Below, one piece after another: positions 37,633 to 47,814 of a stretch of DNA of 64,000 nucleotides. The notes beneath the pieces are model-generated. The model made no database searches and was not told where the DNA came from. It saw nothing but the letters and a program-made list of their open reading frames with translations. Every line of letters begins with the position of its first letter. Within the stretch, counting starts at the first letter, position 1. The stretch covers positions 1,136,651-1,200,650 of the forward strand of contig CP048718.1 of the NCBI GenBank assembly GCA_022641835.1. The letters are read 5' to 3'. This DNA is from Petasospora fabianii (taxonomy: Eukaryota > Ascomycota > Saccharomycetes > Phaffomycetales > Wickerhamomycetaceae). Position numbers and translations under genes: made by a program.

Positions 37633-37806
37633 ATGTCAAGTACACGTGATTCAGAGATTAAGACACTTCAAGGAGCTGTGCAAGTGCTAAAGGGAATTGA
37701 TGAGATAACAAAGAGCATGACGCGAGATCTTGAAATCGCCAGCAATAATCAAGTCGTTATACAGCAATCTCTAAGTCGTCTACAAAAGAATACTAAGAAT
37801 ATGTGA
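37633..37806 (+). CDS. 57-residue predicted coiled-coil protein
   Basis: This is a short ATG-to-TGA frame of 57 residues, mostly helical with heptad-like Leu/Ile/Val spacing (LQGAVQVLKGIDEI, then VVIQQSLSRLQ) and no Pro or Cys. Its composition resembles small coiled-coil subunits such as those of the DASH or BLOC-1 complexes, but I cannot match it to one. It is convergent with the GPHR-family gene, 33 bp apart, and an AT-rich leader precedes it. The spacing and composition argue for a real gene; there is no homology proof. Confidence 0.45.
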   Translation: MSSTRDSEIKTLQGAVQVLKGIDEITKSMTRDLEIASNNQVVIQQSLSRLQKNTKNM

Positions 37807-37839
37807 TCAAATGCAGTTGTGTGAAGATTCCTTCTTTCC

Positions 37840-39486
37840 CTATACAATCTTACCCATAAGTTCCTGTTCTTCAAACCCATCATCTCTCCATACTTCACCA
37901 ACACGAATCACTATTCCAGTGAGTACCACAGAGACCAAAAACACTTTATCGAACCAATGATCCACCACATTCATCTCAAGCCCCGTTGTTAGCATCAATG
38001 CATTCAACTTTAATCCCATTGTCTGTGTCAAGTTCGACTTGAGGATGTTGATGGTCGCAAGGACATATATACCCATCAATTGAGAAACAAATAGATTCTT
38101 AATGACACTAACTGATTTTGGGTTCCGTTTCGTTGATGATGACTTGTCACTAGAGGAATCCAATTTACTCAAGTCAATTGGGAGGAATCTGTAAAGATGT
38201 GTCAATGTCAAGAAAACACCATTGAATGAACAGAGGAATAACACACCAGAGATTATGAAACTTAATTGGTTGATGAGGAATTCTTCATCTTCAATGGTGA
38301 AAACGAATTCTGTTATATGGGTAAGTGTAAGGACCAATGGATCCGATTTTGAGGTATTGATGTCATTTGAACGGAAGAATTGTATCGAATGTACGATTGA
38401 CACTTGAAGGATCTTGAATAGACAGTAGAAAGAGACACATTGGGCAACAATACCCGAGATTTGATCTTTGTATGATGATTTCCCCGTCAGTTTGGCTTGT
38501 TGATTGTCGAGTGTCTGTTGAGCTCGTAGAAGCTTAACATAGATATCATTCTTGATCATCTTTAATGAATTGATTTCAGTTTGAAGTGTTGATTGCTCTG
38601 ATGGTGACTTATTGAAAATATGAAGCGATTGGAGGTCCATAAATGATCCTTTCGGTCTCAAATTGGTTCTTCTATTGAGTTCACTAGCATCATTAGTAGT
38701 ATCACCGATGCGATTCTTGAGTTCGACTTCCTTCTTACTGATCATATTATCTGTGTTTTGTAAAGACTTCTCCAATGATTGAACCCTTTGCTTTGCTGTA
38801 TCAGTGCTTACTTTTTGTTGTGGAGCTAATCTCTTATAGAGATAGTAGTAAACAGTGGAGAAGGAACCGACTCCATTAAGAACCGCCATCAAAGTCACAC
38901 CAAGGATACTTATCCTTTGAACGTAGTACGATAGCATACCAGCACCCTCAACAACGGCCAAATCGGTAAAGATGTACGATTTTGAGACAAAGATCAACCA
39001 GATCACCATAAGTGAGAAACTCGTTATAAGCTTTGTTGAGTCGTTGTCGAGGATGTTAGACTTGAAGATCTTGTTGACGAGTAGATAACACATAGCAGCC
39101 GGTTGAACAAAGACAAGACACAATACAATGGTTGAAAGAAGGATACCCCATAACGTATGTTCTGGTGATGATGCATCGATGTCTCTGTTGAGCTCAATGA
39201 GGATAAACTCGATCATCACGACTGTTGAGGTGATGGTAGCTGTGAATGCTGCCCTAGCAATTGCCTTTACGAGTTGTGCATGTTTCCTCGTGACTTTATC
39301 CTCATCATCTGAAGCTGCTATTAATTGAAGTATATTAGCTGAAGATGCTGTATGGATCAATGAAGGGATTGGATTCGAAGCATTGTTGAGAGATTCAAAC
39401 AGATGAATGATGTGGAACCATGTGTACTTGTATGTGTAGAACGCAACGAAGAACCCCGTTAGGATGAAGAGGCTCAGTGCATACAT
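37840..39486 (-). CDS. GPHR/GTG-family multi-pass membrane protein
   Basis: The 548-residue protein has about nine hydrophobic segments. A central cytosolic coiled-coil region (residues about 225-340) is the layout of Golgi pH regulator / ABA-GPCR-like proteins. The family segment GVTLMAVLNGVGSFSTVYYY near residue 198 is clear, and the C-terminal half matches the ABA_GPCR-type domain. S. cerevisiae YHR078W is the probable counterpart. In animals the family is an anion channel of the Golgi; the role in yeast is unknown. Confidence 0.8.
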   Translation of the reverse strand: MYALSLFILTGFFVAFYTYKYTWFHIIHLFESLNNASNPIPSLIHTASSANILQLIAASDDEDKVTRKHAQLVKAIARAAFTATITSTVVMIEFILIELNRDIDASSPEHTLWGILLSTIVLCLVFVQPAAMCYLLVNKIFKSNILDNDSTKLITSFSLMVIWLIFVSKSYIFTDLAVVEGAGMLSYYVQRISILGVTLMAVLNGVGSFSTVYYYLYKRLAPQQKVSTDTAKQRVQSLEKSLQNTDNMISKKEVELKNRIGDTTNDASELNRRTNLRPKGSFMDLQSLHIFNKSPSEQSTLQTEINSLKMIKNDIYVKLLRAQQTLDNQQAKLTGKSSYKDQISGIVAQCVSFYCLFKILQVSIVHSIQFFRSNDINTSKSDPLVLTLTHITEFVFTIEDEEFLINQLSFIISGVLFLCSFNGVFLTLTHLYRFLPIDLSKLDSSSDKSSSTKRNPKSVSVIKNLFVSQLMGIYVLATINILKSNLTQTMGLKLNALMLTTGLEMNVVDHWFDKVFLVSVVLTGIVIRVGEVWRDDGFEEQELMGKIV

Positions 39487-39977
39487 CTGGGATTACTCTA
39501 TGGTGATACAAAGCTTAAGCTATAAGTAAACAAATGGTGAAGTAGTAGTTAAAAGCTTGTGTCATCTCGCGCCATATATATGAATGTAGTTGGTGATAGT
39601 GCGCCTACCACTTTTCTACAAAGGTAATATATACTCTTTTAATACATCTACATCCTTAATCCGATGGAAAGTAACCATAAAATTGTCTGTATAAAACTCG
39701 CACACCATCATCATAATCATCATAAACAAGAACAAGATGCTGTGGCGTGAAGTGAAAATCAACTGAACAAGAGCCCAAAGCAATCCTTGCAAACCGAACT
39801 TTACTTCTTCTTCTTCTTCTTCTTTTGCAATCAACCCGAAAAGACAAAAAGAGGAAAGACAAACAAATAGGTCGAGAAAAAAAGGGATTGGCAAATTGAT
39901 ATGAAGGGAGGGAAAACCAAACCAAAACAGGGAAACAACTCAAGAGAAAAAACATCAAGTGGTAGCTAAACGACACC
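39487..39977. other. intergenic region GPHR-family gene / PAL1
   Basis: This 491-bp stretch is the promoter side of the GPHR-family gene and the 3' side of PAL1. It contains a CTT trinucleotide run near 39803-39824 and A-rich tracts. No gene is seen. Confidence 0.6.
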
Positions 39978-41796
39978 TCAAGATCTTGATCTACCAACTT
40001 TCAAACTCTTGACTCTTTTAAGCAAGGAGTTACCATTACCACTTTCAACTTGCAATGCATCGGCGGAATTGGCACGATTGTACGAAGGCATGTTAAGTTT
40101 AGCTGGTTGAGATTGAGGAGACGTGTAACTATCACCTCTAATTCTTTGCTTAATAGATTTCTTTCTTCCCAAACCAGAAGAATTCTTGTTAGCCTCTTCG
40201 GCGATAGCACTTTGAGCAGCTGGTGCACCATCGAGGAAAGTTGTTGATCCTAGACCCAAAGTAGTTTCACCATGGACAGGTGTTGCTCTGCCCTTAGCAT
40301 CAAATGAAGTGATCTTGACATCGTTCTTGACAGCAGCGAGTGTACTGTCGGAGCCATTAGCACCACGAGCATATGTGTTTCTTGGTGCAACGGTGGATGG
40401 TGGAGCATAAAGGTCATCATCTTCTTCATCTTCACGACCTTGGATGTATCGCAGTGTAGCATCCTTGTTAACATTTGCTGTGCCTCTAATTGAGTTGTTT
40501 GGACCATCAGCTGGGAAGGCAAGCACCGGTGCTGATTTTTGATCTTTGTTTCTGTGTGGGGTACAAGCGTCAAATGGACCATCATGATGGAATGCACCGC
40601 CAAAGAGTCCAGTAACGTCAAGTTTGTCAATTGTATCGACATTCTTAGCTGGTTTAGAGTCCTTCTCTTTAGATTTAGAGGAACGACTCTTATGTTCTCT
40701 GTCTGATCTGTGTCTGTCTGATCTATGTCTTTCAGAGCCTGATCTATGTTCACGAGATGAACGGTGTCCAGTTTCACCTTCTCTTGTAGATCTTGATCTG
40801 TGTGTACCGGAATGAGAAGATGAATGTCTCGACTTGTGTTCTTCAATGTACAGTTGCTGTGACTGAGCCGCAGTCTGCTTTTCACGCGGGTATTCCTTCT
40901 TGGCTGTGCGTGGACCAGCAGCTTCCTCATAGGAAGGTGGGAGTTCACCACCAGACGTCTCTGTGGCATGTCTTCTTGATTTTTCATCAGTGTTGTAATA
41001 GTCTGTGGTGGTATTCTTTGGGTTAGATGGCAAACTTCCTGAATTACCATTGTGTCTGCTGCCTGTTGAAGAGCGAGAGACTGGAGCAAACGGATCTGTA
41101 GAGCGTGGTGGAGGCATCGAGTTACTAAGCATAATGTGTTAGTATATATAAATCTTTTGATAACCCTTTTCACACCTTGATCAATGGGACCTCTGTGTAG
41201 TTTATATTGTGTCATGTAAGGGGGCACTGGGGGCAAAAATAGATAGTAGCTCAACCTGCAGGTCTAGCCATTGCCCCATTGCGTCTCTTGCTCTGTTGCG
41301 AGAGAGAGCCATGAAACAGGGCAAACGTCTCAATGCGGAATGACGAGGCTTCAGCAGGCTGCGCAGCTGCTAGAGACAAAAAACAAGTCTCAACATTACC
41401 CTGGTTAACTGCTTCTCCTTGTATATATTGACCATCTTAGCCGCCCAGTACATGTGGCAATGACGTGCTAAGAGAGCGCGAGGTCCCACACCATTCAATC
41501 ATGGGAAAAAAGGGGCAAGAGAATAGAAGAAACGAGTAAGGGAAAAAAGATACTTACGATCCATTGCTTGTAGTTCTTTCATAACCTGGTCTTTGTGGTT
41601 GGAAAAGTTCACCTTGTTCATCATCAGAACTGAAACTCATCTGACTTTGATTACGTTGAACCCAAGAGCTGAATCCAGGATCACGCCCAATGTTAGAGTC
41701 TTGCGACGCGTTACGGAATGGGTTATTAGAAGAGAAAGGACGCGAGAGTGAAGGTCTCTGTTGACCGCCCGTAGAATGGTTTCTATGAACGGACAT
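39978..41796 (-). CDS. PAL1: Pal1-family endocytic/morphology protein (one intron)
   Basis: Exons are 41796-41558 and 41124-39978, 461 residues in all. The splice joins TC|T in a Ser codon and keeps frame. The conserved Pal1 core is in exon 2: DKLDVTGLFGGAFHHDGPFDACTPHRN, then PVLAFPADGPNNSIRG. Exon 1 contains an NPF motif (SNNPF) for EH-domain partners such as Ede1, and exon 2 starts with DPF. A Ser/Arg/His-rich segment with repeated SDRHR units precedes the core. Pal1 proteins act in early endocytic patches and cell shape. The ATG at 41796 is the first in frame. Confidence 0.9.
41125..41557 (-). other. intron of PAL1 (433 nt)
   Basis: The donor is GTAAGT at 41557, the branch site is an exact TACTAAC at 41144-41138, and the acceptor CTTAG ends at 41125. 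It contains a GAGAC/GTCTC hairpin with a T-rich loop near 41375; no clear C/D or H/ACA snoRNA boxes were seen inside. Confidence 0.92.
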
Positions 41797-42560
41797 GTCT
41801 GTTGTTATATGTCTGTTGTATGTCTTTGTTGTGTTCTTCTCTTTGATCACCTCTGGGCGGCTAATACGTATCAAGTTTGCCCTTTGTTTTGCCTTTTGTT
41901 TTGTTTGAGAGCGTTAACTTTTCCTTTCGATCCCCGCGCGGGTGTCCGGGTTTATTTGTCCTTTCTTCAATGTTTTATCACCCTTTTGTTTCAATTTCTA
42001 GCCGTTTCCTTGATGGGGTGTAATTTGAATTGTAGACTAGTAAAGTAATTGGTACCGTACCTTTTTACTTTTACTTTTCCTTTCTTGCTCTTTACTCTTT
42101 TTATCCGTACCCCTTACCGGCAAAAGTGGCGGAGCCCATTTCTTGGGGGTTTTGCTCAACTTCCTAAAACTGAAATTGCTCCGCCCTTAACTTCTGCGCC
42201 ACACAAGTCCCAATAAGGAAATATTTGTATTACTTTGCCCCAGATCGCGCAATTACCATATTTGGATGAATAGCGCAGAAACGCGTAAACATCTTTCTCG
42301 CCATTAGCTCAATTAGGTAACTTCATATGTTTCAATCATTATAGAGTGCCATCTCCCAGAGCGGAGTAGTGTATCTCCTGATAGGAGGGGTGTATCAAGT
42401 AGCTATTGGGAATAAAGCATCATAAACTTCTCTTATATATATATATGATATAATATCAGCAGCTTACAAGCACAACGATCCATGTAATGGTCCAGCCATT
42501 ATATGGTGTCTAATCTCAATAGTGCATCCAGTGCACATGACAATAAATCAACACACAACA
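41797..42560. other. intergenic region PAL1 / PIB2
   Basis: This 764-bp region is the PAL1 promoter and PIB2 3' flank. It contains a Rap1-like TGTCCGGGT (41943-41951) next to a GC-rich CCCGCGCGGG, then T-rich sequence. I see no gene. Confidence 0.6.
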
Positions 42561-43751
42561 TTAGAAAGAACTCCAACTCCAATCAGCAGGAACACTTGAC
42601 ATCTCTCTTTGTCTCCCATTAACAGAGTTACTGGGCTCCATACCATTTTGTGTCTGTGTTTCGAGTTTCTTATTATGACCTTTAAAATCAGGCATCATAT
42701 CAATTTTGAAACTGTCAACCAAATATGCCCCCCATTCTTTACCACAACTAAAGCAAACTTTGCACAGGATACCATTAACATCAAATCTGCAATTATAGTT
42801 TAATTTAGCCTTTGATAACAAGCATTTCCCACAAAAGATCTCACCACATTTACGACAATGATGACGACGATTCATCAATGAGAAAGTACAACCACAATCA
42901 GAACAATTAACAGTTGCATTATTTGGTTTCCAATGATCACGAGACACCATGGTACTTGAACTATCAATAACGCCAGCGTCATCATCATTAGTCCCCATAT
43001 TGGACTGTGGTGGATGTTCAAGTGGTCGTAAGACACATGGTATATAATTTGGTGTCTTTGGATCATCAACAGGTCTGATTGGAGTTAGGGCAAACCGTGG
43101 TATTTTGCGATTGGTAAGCATAGTGATTGATTCATCAGAGTTTTTCTTTGATGAAAGTGGTGAAGTATTTGAAGTTGACGGTTCATGATTGGCAATCATA
43201 TTACCAGATGACATATAATCAGATAAAGTGTAATTAGTCATGGCAGACGTTGAAGGTGCAGGTGATACACCATACGTGTTGGATCCAAGTGCAACTTCTG
43301 CAGGTTGATATCTGCGACCAGATGATGAATGTTGTTCCGTTGGATGATCACCATCTGTAAGCAGACTACCAGTGGTATCAAGTGGTGAAGGGGTATGTGA
43401 AACTGGGTCTTGATCTTGTTGCTCTTCATGAGAGTCTGTAAAGTTTTGAGAAACACTTCCAATGTCATCTACTGACTTTTTGGATGCAACTGCAAACTTT
43501 GGTGCTCTAATCTGTTCGTCATAATCAAGTAAAGGATCATCTGTTGGTATCTCTTCAATAAGATTCTCAGCATGAGAAAAAGTACGATTAGTACGTATTT
43601 GATTTGTTAAGGATGAGTTATTACTCCCCGTTGAAGAAGTAGATGTTCTCTTGCTGTTATCATCAGGGAGTTTAGCCGAGATGACAGATAGTCGTTTGCC
43701 GTTGGGAGCAATGGGCTTCTTAGAGAAGCTGAACTGGTCTGGTAAGTCCAT
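42561..43751 (-). CDS. PIB2: FYVE-domain TORC1 regulator Pib2
   Basis: The 396-residue protein is mostly Ser/Thr-rich and disordered, with a FYVE zinc finger at about 275-340: a CSDCGC pair, then NRRHHCRKCGEIFCGKC (the R-H-H-C-x-K-C-G type core), and a final CKVC and SCG. It ends with PADWSWSSF, the conserved C-terminal tail motif of Pib2 used in TORC1 activation. Pib2 binds PI3P on vacuole and endosome membranes and signals glutamine to TORC1. It is shorter than the S. cerevisiae protein (635 aa), the loss being in the disordered N-terminal part. Confidence 0.8.
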   Translation of the reverse strand: MDLPDQFSFSKKPIAPNGKRLSVISAKLPDDNSKRTSTSSTGSNNSSLTNQIRTNRTFSHAENLIEEIPTDDPLLDYDEQIRAPKFAVASKKSVDDIGSVSQNFTDSHEEQQDQDPVSHTPSPLDTTGSLLTDGDHPTEQHSSSGRRYQPAEVALGSNTYGVSPAPSTSAMTNYTLSDYMSSGNMIANHEPSTSNTSPLSSKKNSDESITMLTNRKIPRFALTPIRPVDDPKTPNYIPCVLRPLEHPPQSNMGTNDDDAGVIDSSSTMVSRDHWKPNNATVNCSDCGCTFSLMNRRHHCRKCGEIFCGKCLLSKAKLNYNCRFDVNGILCKVCFSCGKEWGAYLVDSFKIDMMPDFKGHNKKLETQTQNGMEPSNSVNGRQREMSSVPADWSWSSF

Positions 43752-44546
43752 ATGAAACCGGAAAGGTATCGTACTCTTATGAAGTTATATGGTAGAGAAA
43801 GTACAAAGACAAATAAGAATGATCCCTTTTTACCGTGTGCTGCCTGCTGGCCTGTCACTTGGATCCCGAAACTGCAGATCAAATATGTTATTGCTGAGTA
43901 AAAGTGGCGCTGCTAGTGCTGATAAGTATCTGCAGCCTTTGGCTGCTTTATGAAACCAAAACAGGTAACTTCAAATCAAGCAGGGCAAAAGAGCTACAAA
44001 TGTTCTAGAAAATAGGTATTTCATTCAATATCTGCCTTTACTGACTAACATAGTTGTCAGGCTCCCCCATGGAGAATCCCTTTGGGTCAAATTGTCACTA
44101 TTGAAGAGACCACGTGAATGGCGTAAATCGATTGGACGCTGATAAGAGAATGGCCTAAAATGGATAATTTCCGTTTCTGGAAATAAAGATGCCGTCGGTG
44201 CCTCGGAGTATTAGTTCTAGCGTAAATGTCAGAACAGTGGTTTATATACATGGATGTCTCTGTTCGAGCGTTTCCCTTAACAAAAACTTACAAAGTTAGC
44301 TAAGTAGATTAGAAACTAACTCAAAGGTACCAACTTATAGACGTTATAAACGCAATAATATTCTTACTCTACTAACAACACCTCATTTCCACCAAAACCC
44401 CCAAGAGTAAATCTCAGCACTAAGTAAAACCCTTCGCGAATGTGAAAAATTCAACTGGAGAGCATCCAAGGACATCAATCAACTTTGATTGTTAGTTTTA
44501 CAGAAGAAGTTGTTTGAGTTACTTGATCTCTGAACCTGGTTCCACA
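43752..44546. other. divergent region PIB2 / MRP1
   Basis: This 795-bp region contains TTCGCGAA at 44433-44440, about 107 bp before the MRP1 ATG, matching the recurring promoter motif. Nothing else coding or repetitive is visible. Confidence 0.6.
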
Positions 44547-45488
44547 ATGCTTAGAGGATCAACAAGAGTGGCTCGCGTCGTCAGACCTCTCTGTCGCTTC
44601 CAGAGCACACAGGCCGCTGCACAGAGCTATACCGTCATCGAACCACCAAACCTCAAGGACTATAAAGAGTCAGGTATCACAGGTCTTCTCTCGACCGAAG
44701 GTCTTAAGAATGCTTATTACACACGTAAGGAGGAATATGCTGCCAAGCTCGGTTCTGAGATCACAAGACATCAGCATGGGTTTGAGGATCGTCTCGATGT
44801 GCTCGTGACACATCATTCTCAGAGTTCAACAAAGAAGGGAATCCACGACTATGCATCCCTTTTATACAATATCAACTTTGCATACAGTGTCTTGGGTCGT
44901 GTTAGAGGTTCTGTGACTGAGATTCCATCAACACAAACGGTGCAAGCACTATTTGAGACTCCAGATCTTACTGCTGAGATTGACAATCAACCACCACAAC
45001 AGCTTACTAGAGCCATCAACAGACACTTTGGATCCCTAGTTGAGTTCAAGACACTTTTGCTTAACTCTGCTAATGCCATCAACGGTGACGGTTTCACTTG
45101 GGTACTTGCCCGTCGTTTCCGTGAGTCTGTCTCTGAGAAGGATGGTCCACTTTATGACAAGTTGTACATCGTCAACACGTACAATGCTGGATCTCCATTT
45201 GATATGCAGCGTTCTGGTCAAATTACTGAACATTTCAAGAAGGATCCAGAGAACAAGGAGATCATTGAGAACCGCAAGTCATCTACAGTGCTGTCTTTCT
45301 TCGAAGCACACCAAACTATGGTTGGTGGTTATGAATACATTCCAATTCTTTGCGTTGATGCTTCTCCAAAGGCTTGGTTAACGGATTATGGTGTCTATGG
45401 TAAGAAGGCATACTTGGAGCAATGGTGGAGAAGTATTGATTGGGAAACTGTGGAGAAATTGCGTCCAAATCCCTTCATGGACTACTAA
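44547..45488 (+). CDS. MRP1: SOD-fold mitochondrial small-subunit ribosomal protein (Mrp1 type)
   Basis: The 313-residue protein has a basic presequence (MLRGSTRVARVVRPLCRFQST) and a fold related to Fe/Mn superoxide dismutase. FGSLVEFKTLLLNSANAINGDGFTWVL corresponds to the SOD segment around the second metal ligand, but the metal-binding residues are not kept, as in the mitoribosomal proteins mS42/mS43. Length and N-terminus favour Mrp1 (mS43, 321 aa) over Rsm26 (mS42, 266 aa), without certainty. The ATG at 44547 is the first in frame. Confidence 0.7.
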   Translation: MLRGSTRVARVVRPLCRFQSTQAAAQSYTVIEPPNLKDYKESGITGLLSTEGLKNAYYTRKEEYAAKLGSEITRHQHGFEDRLDVLVTHHSQSSTKKGIHDYASLLYNINFAYSVLGRVRGSVTEIPSTQTVQALFETPDLTAEIDNQPPQQLTRAINRHFGSLVEFKTLLLNSANAINGDGFTWVLARRFRESVSEKDGPLYDKLYIVNTYNAGSPFDMQRSGQITEHFKKDPENKEIIENRKSSTVLSFFEAHQTMVGGYEYIPILCVDASPKAWLTDYGVYGKKAYLEQWWRSIDWETVEKLRPNPFMDY

Positions 45489-45617
45489 AGAATGATGATA
45501 CGAACTACAGAGGAATGATTAGAAACTAAAAAGCATGTACATACACATCAAATCTCGCATTCATGATGATAGTTGTAGTTTTTACATCTTTATTTATACA
45601 AGGAATATCATTAGGTC

Positions 45618-47087
45618 TTAATCATCGCTGGGAACTGGTTCATCCCCTTTGTTATCTAGCTTCTCTTCAGCTTGCTTCTTTTCCCTTTCAACACGACCGG
45701 GACAATCAACAGCATATAGACCGACATCTGCGTCCAACTCTTTTAATACGAGACCATCGTTATGGAACTTGGCAACATCCTTATGATCCAATTGCCAGTT
45801 GAGTTCATCACTGAGGAACGTTACAACTTCATCACAAAGGCCAAGTAATGTTACATCAAATTCAGAATGTGTGATGTCATCCTTGTTGATCAAGATCTGT
45901 GGAACATCTTCTCCAACCAAGTTCACAATATCATTTACAGGTGATACTTTCAAAGAAGTACCTATGCACACCACTAAATCACACTCTCTGCAATCATTCT
46001 CAATATTAGCATGGAAGTTCTCTGGTAAATCTTCACCAAAGAATGTGATACCAGGTTTCATTATACCCATGTCTCCGGCATTATCATTGTATTTTAAGAA
46101 CTCACGACGTTTTTCATAACACCTTGAGCAAACTGGCATCTCCTGTTTACGAATGATCTTGTAAATCTTGTGGCCTTCAATCTCTCTCTTGCATGTACGA
46201 CAAATGGCAGTAGCAAAGGAACCATGACACTGAATATACTGTTCTTTTGGGATACCAACTGTCGCTTCGATGTTGTCAATATTTTGTGTGTAATTTCTAA
46301 GGAGTTTGCCCTTATCACTCAGCAGCTTGATAAACTGATGTGTCGCGGTCCATACATTCTCTGGAGGTAGCACCATGTGGGCAACTTGATAAAAGATCTC
46401 TGGATCTGCTTTGAAAGTTTGCAAGTCAAACACCTCCTGTGGGTCTTCAACCTTGAGGTCACCCACCATGGCGTATATACCCTTGGAAGATCTAAAGTCT
46501 GGGATACCTAGAGATGTAGAAATACCGGCACCTGTCAAGACAAGGATCTTGTTAGCATTTTGGATCGCTTCGACAGCCTGTGATACTTTGTTGAAATCAG
46601 GGAGTCTTGATCGGGTAGATACGGCTCTATTCATAGCCTTTTGAAGCATTTTGATGGCTCTGTTAAAGTTTCGCTCATCGTCAACTTCTTCACCTTGTGT
46701 AAGTGGGAAGAACCCCAAGAGAAGTGTCAGCTCCAATAGACTTCTTGTCGTGGGGCCCTCAGGAAGATACTTGGAAAGGAAGGCTTTCATGCCCTGAGTC
46801 TTGAGGAAACGTTTCGCCTCTGCTGACTGTGCCTTACTGATCTGTGGAAGCTTCCAACTGCCATCAACTTTGGCCCAGGACGTCTCATTAGACCCATTAG
46901 AGCCATTAGTGGAACCGTTGGTGGAGTCATTGATAGAACCATTGGTAGAGGGGGCAGCCCCTGGCTTATGTACTTTCTGCTTATTACCCTGCTCACCAGG
47001 CTCACCACTCTCACCAAGCTCGTCTTCACGAGGTCTCTTCGACTCAGAGTCCATTTTATGCTCCTTAGACGTCTCCCTAAACAACAT
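45618..47087 (-). CDS. HST1: Sir2-family NAD-dependent deacetylase (Hst1/Sir2 type)
   Basis: This 489-residue sirtuin has a disordered N-terminus with repeated NGS units. A Sir2/Hst1-type N-terminal helical domain follows (GMKAFLSKYLPEGP near residue 100), then the catalytic core GAGISTSLGIPDFRS, TQNIDNIE, HGSF, two zinc pairs (CRTC, CSRC) and GTSLKVSP. It removes acetyl from histones using NAD. A single gene in yeasts without the whole-genome duplication covers both Sir2 and Hst1, so the symbol marks the pair. A second in-frame ATG at 47054 is also possible. It is divergent from MRP10. Confidence 0.9.
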   Translation of the reverse strand: MLFRETSKEHKMDSESKRPREDELGESGEPGEQGNKQKVHKPGAAPSTNGSINDSTNGSTNGSNGSNETSWAKVDGSWKLPQISKAQSAEAKRFLKTQGMKAFLSKYLPEGPTTRSLLELTLLLGFFPLTQGEEVDDERNFNRAIKMLQKAMNRAVSTRSRLPDFNKVSQAVEAIQNANKILVLTGAGISTSLGIPDFRSSKGIYAMVGDLKVEDPQEVFDLQTFKADPEIFYQVAHMVLPPENVWTATHQFIKLLSDKGKLLRNYTQNIDNIEATVGIPKEQYIQCHGSFATAICRTCKREIEGHKIYKIIRKQEMPVCSRCYEKRREFLKYNDNAGDMGIMKPGITFFGEDLPENFHANIENDCRECDLVVCIGTSLKVSPVNDIVNLVGEDVPQILINKDDITHSEFDVTLLGLCDEVVTFLSDELNWQLDHKDVAKFHNDGLVLKELDADVGLYAVDCPGRVEREKKQAEEKLDNKGDEPVPSDD

Positions 47088-47148
47088 ATTGCTTGTTTTA
47101 AGGGTTTCATCTAAAGATTAAAGATGATGAACTTCGCGCGCGCCATGG

Positions 47149-47156
47149 TTACCCGG
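47149..47156 (+). promoter_or_regulatory. Reb1-type site TTACCCGG between HST1 and MRP10
   Basis: TTACCCGG is the core of the Reb1 general regulatory factor site. It lies midway in the 195-bp divergent promoter, next to an ACTTCGCGCGCGCC stretch that could serve RSC-type CGCG binders. Function inferred. Confidence 0.5.
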
Positions 47157-47282
47157 CCGTTCTGTTTGGTTTGGTTTTTTTTTTTTCCACAACTCGAAGA
47201 TGAACATTATGAACTATACCTATGATTAGTCCATCTGAACTCTGCTCCAGCGCTTTCTTTTTAAGGGATCCACCACAGAACC

Positions 47283-47561
47283 ATGTCATCCAAGAGAGCT
47301 GCCGTTCGTCTCCCAAAGCTTGAGCGTCTCCGTGCTAAGAACCCAGTCAATGAGCAAGGTGTGTCGCCCTGTATCGTGATGATGTCTTCTCTTCTCAACT
47401 GCTGGTCCTCTAATGGTGAAGGTTCTGCCCTCTGTGCTGCCCTCGAGAAGGATCTCAAACTCTGTATGGAGACCAAGGTGAAACACTCTGCCTCCAGATC
47501 ATCCATCAACTATCACTCTGAGAGACTCTTCCCAAGAATTAGCGGAAAGCCACACGACTGA
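47283..47561 (+). CDS. MRP10: mitochondrial small-subunit protein Mrp10 (mS37), twin CX9C
   Basis: The 92-residue protein has the CHCH-type twin cysteine layout: C at CIVMMSSLLNC and C at CAALEKDLKLC, each pair spaced by nine residues. A basic N-terminus (RLPKLERLRAKNP) and the ending INYH...RLFPRISGKPHD match Mrp10 closely. Mrp10 is oxidised by Mia40 on its way to the matrix and joins the mitoribosome small subunit. Its length equals the S. cerevisiae protein within a few residues. Confidence 0.95.
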   Translation: MSSKRAAVRLPKLERLRAKNPVNEQGVSPCIVMMSSLLNCWSSNGEGSALCAALEKDLKLCMETKVKHSASRSSINYHSERLFPRISGKPHD

Positions 47562-47814
47562 TCTCATCATCTCAAATCAGACACCCTATATCATCATCCA
47601 CAGCATCATTTCACCTATGTTCTAGAAAGACATGCTCATAGTATGTCTGTTCCACCACGACCAAAACTATGGCCTTGAAGGCCAGCTGTATATACAAAAT
47701 CTTTCACGACTCAATATTAATGACCCTCTTCTCTTTATCGACTACATCTATCTGTATCTTTCTTCTCGTATCTTAATGCAATAATTCCTTTTTTTATTAT
47801 TATCTTTACAGATT

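Noticed and set aside
41125-41557. Possible snoRNA within the PAL1 intron
   Set aside because: No paired C/D boxes or H and ACA boxes found; only one hairpin is evident.
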